From positions 1-10,116 of the forward strand of contig JAUVNV010000074.1 of NCBI GenBank assembly GCA_030599515.1: 10,116 nt of DNA. The letters run 5' to 3'. Positions within the stretch are counted from its first letter, which is position 1. Each line of letters starts with the position of its first letter. Positions 7,184-10,116 of this stretch are shown here, piece after piece. The notes below the pieces were generated by a model. The model was not told the DNA's origin. It made no database searches and saw only the letters and a program-made list of their open reading frames with translations. This DNA is from Acidimicrobiia bacterium (GTDB lineage Bacteria > Actinomycetota > Acidimicrobiia > Spongiisociales > UBA5794). A program made the translations under genes and the position numbers.

Positions 7184-8703
7184 CCGATGACACGCTGAGC
7201 GAGCCGATCGCCTTCGACGATCCGATCCTCGCCGCCCGGATAGCGAAGCATCGCGATGCGCTTCGAGCCGGCGGCTACCCGTATCGATTCGATCGCAGCG
7301 ATCTCGCGAGCGACCTGCACGAGCGGTTCGGCGACAGCGATCCGGGATCGGAGACCGGTGTCGACGTCACCGTCGCCGGACGACTCATGAACGTGCGCGA
7401 CATGGGCCGACTCGCGTTCGGCGTGCTCCAGGACGTTTCCGGTCGGATCCAGCTGTTCGTGAGCAAGGCGGTCCTGGGTGACGAGGGCTTCGCCCGGTTC
7501 CTCGACCTCGACTCGGGGGATTGGATCGGCGCGACCGGCGAGGTCATGGTCACGAAGAAGGGCGAACTCAGCGTTCGCGTTTCGTCCTTCGTGTTGTTGT
7601 CCAAGGCGCTGCGACCGCTTCCCGACAAGTGGCACGGGCTGAAAGATGTCGAGGCGAGATCGCGGCAACGCTATGTCGACCTCATGGTGAATGCGGAATC
7701 CCGCAAGACGGCACTGACCCGAGCGAAGGTCGTTTCCGAACTCCGTCGTCAGTTCGAGGATCGCGGATTCATCGAATTCGAGACCCCGGTTCTGCTGTCA
7801 CAGGCAACCGGAGCAGTGGCTCGGCCCTTCGAGACCCACCACAACGCTCTCGACCTCGACCTCTCGCTTCGGATCGCTACCGAACTGTTCCTGAAACGGC
7901 TCGTGATCGGAGGCATTGAGCGTGTCTTCGAGATCGGCCGGATCTTCCGGAACGAGGGGGTCGACGCCACCCACAACCCCGAGTTCACCATGCTCGAGGC
8001 GTATCAGGCACTTGCCGACTACGGCGACATCATGGAACTCGTCGAAGAGGTCCTTGCCGCTGTTGCCGTGGCAGCCGTTGGCACATCCACGCTCACCTAT
8101 CAGGGTCGAATGCTCGATCTCACGCCGCCGTTCCGCCGGGTGCGCCTTGTTGATCTGGTCGCGGAGGTTGTGGACGAGGACGTATCCCTCGACACGTCGA
8201 TCGTGCGGCTGCGCGCTCTCGCTGATCGCTACGGGGTCGAAGCCGATCCGTCATGGGGACCGGGTCGTGTCATGTTCGAAATCTACGAGGCGGCCGCGGA
8301 GTCGACGATCTGGGAACCGACCTTTGTCACGGACTATCCCAAGGAAGTCTCACCGCTCGCGAGATTGCACCGCGATGATCCCCGGCTGACCGAGCGTTTC
8401 GAATTGGTCATCGCAGGTTCGGAGTACGCGAACGCTTTCTCGGAGTTGAACGACCCGTTCGACCAGCGTGAACGTTTCGAGGTCCAGGCCGCGGCGCGAG
8501 CCGCAGGTGACGACGAGGCCCATCCGATCGATGAGGACTACATCCGCGCCCTCGAGTACGGTCTGCCGCCGACCGGGGGTCTCGGGATCGGAGTCGACCG
8601 CCTGGTGATGCTCCTCACCGACTGCAAACACATCAGAGAAGTGATCCTGTTCCCGACGATGAGACCGGAGGCGGCTTCGCCGCCGGTAGTCGGTAGTCGG
8701 TAG
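7180..8703 (+). CDS. lysS: Class II lysyl-tRNA synthetase
   Basis: This enzyme charges tRNA-Lys with lysine in the cytosol. The 507-residue protein has an N-terminal OB-fold anticodon-binding domain (about 60-145), then the class II catalytic core. Core marks are QRYVDL at 163-168, motif 1 around FIEFETPVL (197-205), GAVARPFETHHNALDLDL (211-228), motif 2 VFEIGRIFRNEGVDATHNPEF (249-269), ANAFSELNDPFDQRERF (417-433) and motif 3 GLPPTGGLGIGVDRL (461-475). The family end, ILFPTMRPE, is followed by about ten extra residues (AASPPVVGSR) coded by a hairpin and by repeat array 3. The TAG stop lies inside a heptad unit. It overlaps coaX through ATGA. The coaX-lysS-(x)-clpC order matches mycobacteria. 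Confidence 0.97.
   Translation: MTDDTLSEPIAFDDPILAARIAKHRDALRAGGYPYRFDRSDLASDLHERFGDSDPGSETGVDVTVAGRLMNVRDMGRLAFGVLQDVSGRIQLFVSKAVLGDEGFARFLDLDSGDWIGATGEVMVTKKGELSVRVSSFVLLSKALRPLPDKWHGLKDVEARSRQRYVDLMVNAESRKTALTRAKVVSELRRQFEDRGFIEFETPVLLSQATGAVARPFETHHNALDLDLSLRIATELFLKRLVIGGIERVFEIGRIFRNEGVDATHNPEFTMLEAYQALADYGDIMELVEEVLAAVAVAAVGTSTLTYQGRMLDLTPPFRRVRLVDLVAEVVDEDVSLDTSIVRLRALADRYGVEADPSWGPGRVMFEIYEAAAESTIWEPTFVTDYPKEVSPLARLHRDDPRLTERFELVIAGSEYANAFSELNDPFDQRERFEVQAAARAAGDDEAHPIDEDYIRALEYGLPPTGGLGIGVDRLVMLLTDCKHIREVILFPTMRPEAASPPVVGSR
8664..8687 (+). terminator. GC-rich hairpin at the lysS 3' end
   Basis: GGCGGC (8670-8675) and GCCGCC (8679-8684) form a perfect 6-bp stem with loop TTC. ACC (8664-8666) and GGT (8685-8687) can pair outside it across a 3-nt bulge. 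It lies within the last lysS codons and directly precedes array 3, as the hairpin at 4538 precedes array 2. There is no T-run, so termination is inferred only. Confidence 0.35.
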
Positions 8704-8817
8704 TCAGTATCCGGTATCCGGTAGTGGGGTCGGTATTCGGTGAAGGGTTCGTCTTGCTTGCGGCTTGCGGCTTGCAGCTCTTGTCTTGCTACTTGCTACT
8801 TGCTACTTTCTGCTCGT
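8685..8817. repeat. Heptad repeat array 3 (19 units of 7 bp, one register)
   Basis: The whole stretch divides into 19 heptads without a phase break. The left units are of the GGTAGTC/GGTATCC class (six, 8685-8726). A degenerate middle (8727-8754) follows. The right side has seven units of the NNCTTGC class or one step from it (such as GGCTTGC and TACTTGC), with AGCTCTT at 8776-8782 inside the run and TGCTCGT at the end. Read on the minus strand, the words and their order match array 1. It spans the full gap between convergent genes and supplies both stop codons: lysS TAG at 8701-8703 and the minus-strand TAG at 8803-8805. Its function is unknown. Confidence 0.88.
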
Positions 8818-9804
8818 CTGCGCTTTCGCGACCCGGTCGAGCAGGTACGCATCCAGATTGCGGAGCATCGGAGTCAGTTCATGGTTCCCGATTCGGTCTG
8901 ATGCTTCTTCCGCGAGTCGCATGTGGTCGAAAGCTTCTTCGGTGACGAGGTCCACGTAGCCGCCGGCGACGGTAAGTTCGATCACCCGGTCGATCACGGC
9001 ACGATCGGTTGGGGCTCCGCCGGCAAGCAGGTCGCGTATCTCCGTTCCGCTGGGGCCGTCTGCCGCGTACAGCACCGGGAGCGTGTAGACACCCTCGCCG
9101 ATATCGGATCCGGATGGTTTGCCAAGAAACGCCTCGTCGGCGATGAGGTCGAGAACGTCGTCGGTCATCTGGAAGACGAGTCCCATTTCCCATGCCCACT
9201 CTGAGATGGCCTCCACGTCGTCCGACGTGGCACCTGCTGTCATCGCTCCGAGACGGGCGGATGTGCGGATCAGACTTGCGGTCTTGCCGCCGATCACGTG
9301 CAAGTATCCGTCGGGTCCGTGATCGAGCCCTCCGGAGAATCGCAACTCCGCTACCTGTCCCTCGCACAGACGGGCGTAGGTGCGGGCGATCAATGCCACT
9401 GCCTCCTCGCCCAGTGGTGCTGCGACCTCCGAAGCCCGTGCGAGCAGGAAGTCACCGGCGAGGATGGCGATCGTGTTCGACCAGTTCTCGTTGACCGAGA
9501 CCCTGCCACGGCGGGAGTCGGCTTCGTCGATCACGTCGTCGTGGTAGAGGGAACCGACGTGAACCAGCTCGACCGACACCCCGGCCTCGATCGGTCCGTC
9601 ACCGTCGCTGGGTCCGAGTTCCCCTGCAACCTGTGCGAGGAGCGGTCGATAGCGTTTCCCCCCGGCCTGGAGAAGATGCTGGGCGATATCGGTGAGGAAC
9701 ACGTCGTCTGAGCGGGTCACTTCGAGGAGGCGCCGTTCGACGGCGGCCATGCGCTCCCACACGCGGGGAACGGGAACGAGGTCGTTCAGAATGGGGCGAT
9801 CCAC
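8803..9804 (-). CDS. Polyprenyl diphosphate synthase (trans-isoprenyl, probably long chain)
   Basis: This enzyme extends an allylic diphosphate with isopentenyl diphosphate units, probably to make the side chain of menaquinone. The 333-residue protein shows GGKRYRP at 48-54, the first Asp-rich motif DDVID at 89-93, GKTASL at 173-178, the second Asp-rich motif DDVLD at 215-219, and GKPSGSDIGEGVYTLPVLYA at 228-247. The residues 4 and 5 places before the first Asp motif are Ser and Gly. Small residues there leave the product pocket open, which in this family points to long-chain products rather than farnesyl or geranylgeranyl; the exact length cannot be read. The GTG start (9802-9804) has GGAGA just upstream on the minus strand. 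Its last codons and stop lie in repeat array 3. It is on the opposite strand to all neighbours and sits where mycobacteria have lsr2 between lysS and clpC. Confidence 0.9.
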   Translation of the reverse strand: MDRPILNDLVPVPRVWERMAAVERRLLEVTRSDDVFLTDIAQHLLQAGGKRYRPLLAQVAGELGPSDGDGPIEAGVSVELVHVGSLYHDDVIDEADSRRGRVSVNENWSNTIAILAGDFLLARASEVAAPLGEEAVALIARTYARLCEGQVAELRFSGGLDHGPDGYLHVIGGKTASLIRTSARLGAMTAGATSDDVEAISEWAWEMGLVFQMTDDVLDLIADEAFLGKPSGSDIGEGVYTLPVLYAADGPSGTEIRDLLAGGAPTDRAVIDRVIELTVAGGYVDLVTEEAFDHMRLAEEASDRIGNHELTPMLRNLDAYLLDRVAKAQTSRK

Positions 9805-9908
9805 GGGTCTCCAGGGCTTTCGGGAATCGGGATGGTAGCCCCGGCGTTCACCGAAGCATGAGCCTGAAGGACCCGACGAACAACCCGGATCTACGGGGCA
9901 TCCCCTCC

Positions 9909-9914
9909 TATACT
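9909..9914 (+). promoter_or_regulatory. Candidate clpC -10 box (TATACT)
   Basis: TATACT matches the TATAAT consensus at five of six positions and lies in the 162-nt divergent gap between the polyprenyl synthase gene and clpC. Transcription would begin near 9920, giving a leader of about 45 nt. No good -35 hexamer is visible at 16-19 bp spacing. I saw no ClgR-type or HspR-type operator in this gap. The rest of the gap (9805-9908) shows no other clear element. Confidence 0.4.
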
Positions 9915-9955
9915 CGGCGAGGCGCTCGGGGAACCCGGCGCCACAGTCAGCTCAT

Positions 9956-9960
9956 GAGGT
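9956..9960 (+). promoter_or_regulatory. Ribosome binding site that decides the clpC TTG start
   Basis: GAGGT lies 6 nt before TTG 9967. The clpC frame has a stop (TGA 9955-9957) just upstream and no ATG or GTG between it and the conserved N-terminus, so TTG is the only usable start. Confidence 0.6.
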
Positions 9961-9966
9961 ATCACC

Positions 9967-10116
9967 TTGTTTGAACGGTTTACCGATAGGGCCCGCAGGG
10001 TCGTCGTACTCGCTCAGGAAGAAGCGCGGCTCCTCAACCACAACTACATCGGCACCGAGCACATCCTCCTCGGCCTCATCCACGAAGGGGAGGGGGTTGC
10101 CGCCCGTGCCCTCGAA
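9967..10116 (+). CDS. clpC: ATP-dependent Clp protease ATP-binding subunit ClpC, 5' part only
   Basis: ClpC is the AAA+ unfoldase that feeds substrates to the ClpP peptidase in the cytosol. Only 50 codons are present. They read as the first part of the Clp N-domain, beginning FERFTDRARRVVVLAQEEAR and continuing through NHNYIGTEHILLGLIHEGEG, nearly the same as in actinobacterial ClpC proteins. It starts with TTG, as fixed by the upstream stop and the conserved start of the family. The gene runs off the right edge, so the AAA+ modules cannot be checked. The position after lysS agrees with the actinobacterial order, with one minus-strand gene between. Confidence 0.95.
   Translation, partial: MFERFTDRARRVVVLAQEEARLLNHNYIGTEHILLGLIHEGEGVAARALE

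Noticed and set aside
9832..9837. TACCAT on the minus strand as a promoter for the polyprenyl synthase gene
   Set aside because: The position is plausible, but there is no supporting -35 element and the match is minimal.

Overview
The window comes from a high-GC bacterium, most likely a member of the Actinomycetota (possibly an Acidimicrobiia-like lineage; that finer placement is inference). The evidence is the gene order tilS-hpt-ftsH ... (DUF2520 gene)-panC-coaX-lysS ... clpC. It follows the conserved actinobacterial block known from Mycobacterium and Streptomyces, and the ClpC and FtsH sequences look actinobacterial. GTG and TTG starts and 1-4 nt gene overlaps are common here.

Layout. Positions 1-1791 hold the 3' part of tilS (tRNA-Ile lysidine synthetase), overlapping hpt by 4 nt. 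Positions 1792-1926 are an intergenic array of 7-bp units. ftsH (2007-3926) follows. Next is a small gene (4055-4543) that looks like a dual-specificity phosphatase but lacks the catalytic Cys and Arg. A perfect 12-bp hairpin covers its stop codon, and a second heptad array, arranged as an inverted repeat, follows at 4568-4659. Four tightly overlapping genes come next (4708-8703): a Rossmann/DUF2520 protein, panC, coaX and lysS. They are probably one translationally coupled operon linking pantothenate and CoA synthesis to lysyl-tRNA synthesis. lysS converges on a minus-strand long-chain polyprenyl diphosphate synthase gene (8803-9804), and the space between them is a third heptad array. A divergent promoter region (9805-9966) leads to the first 50 codons of clpC, which starts with TTG and runs off the right edge.

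The genes are mostly housekeeping: tRNA modification, purine salvage, membrane proteolysis, CoA precursor synthesis, aminoacylation, isoprenoid chain elongation and Clp proteolysis. The part not explained by known families is the set of three intergenic arrays of 7-bp units. Each lies directly downstream of a stop codon. Two of them, about 6.8 kb apart and inverted, use the same or near-identical 7-bp words in the same order. Relative to the usual actinobacterial layout, the folate genes normally found after ftsH, and panD between panC and coaX, are missing, and the pseudophosphatase-like gene sits where the folate genes would be.
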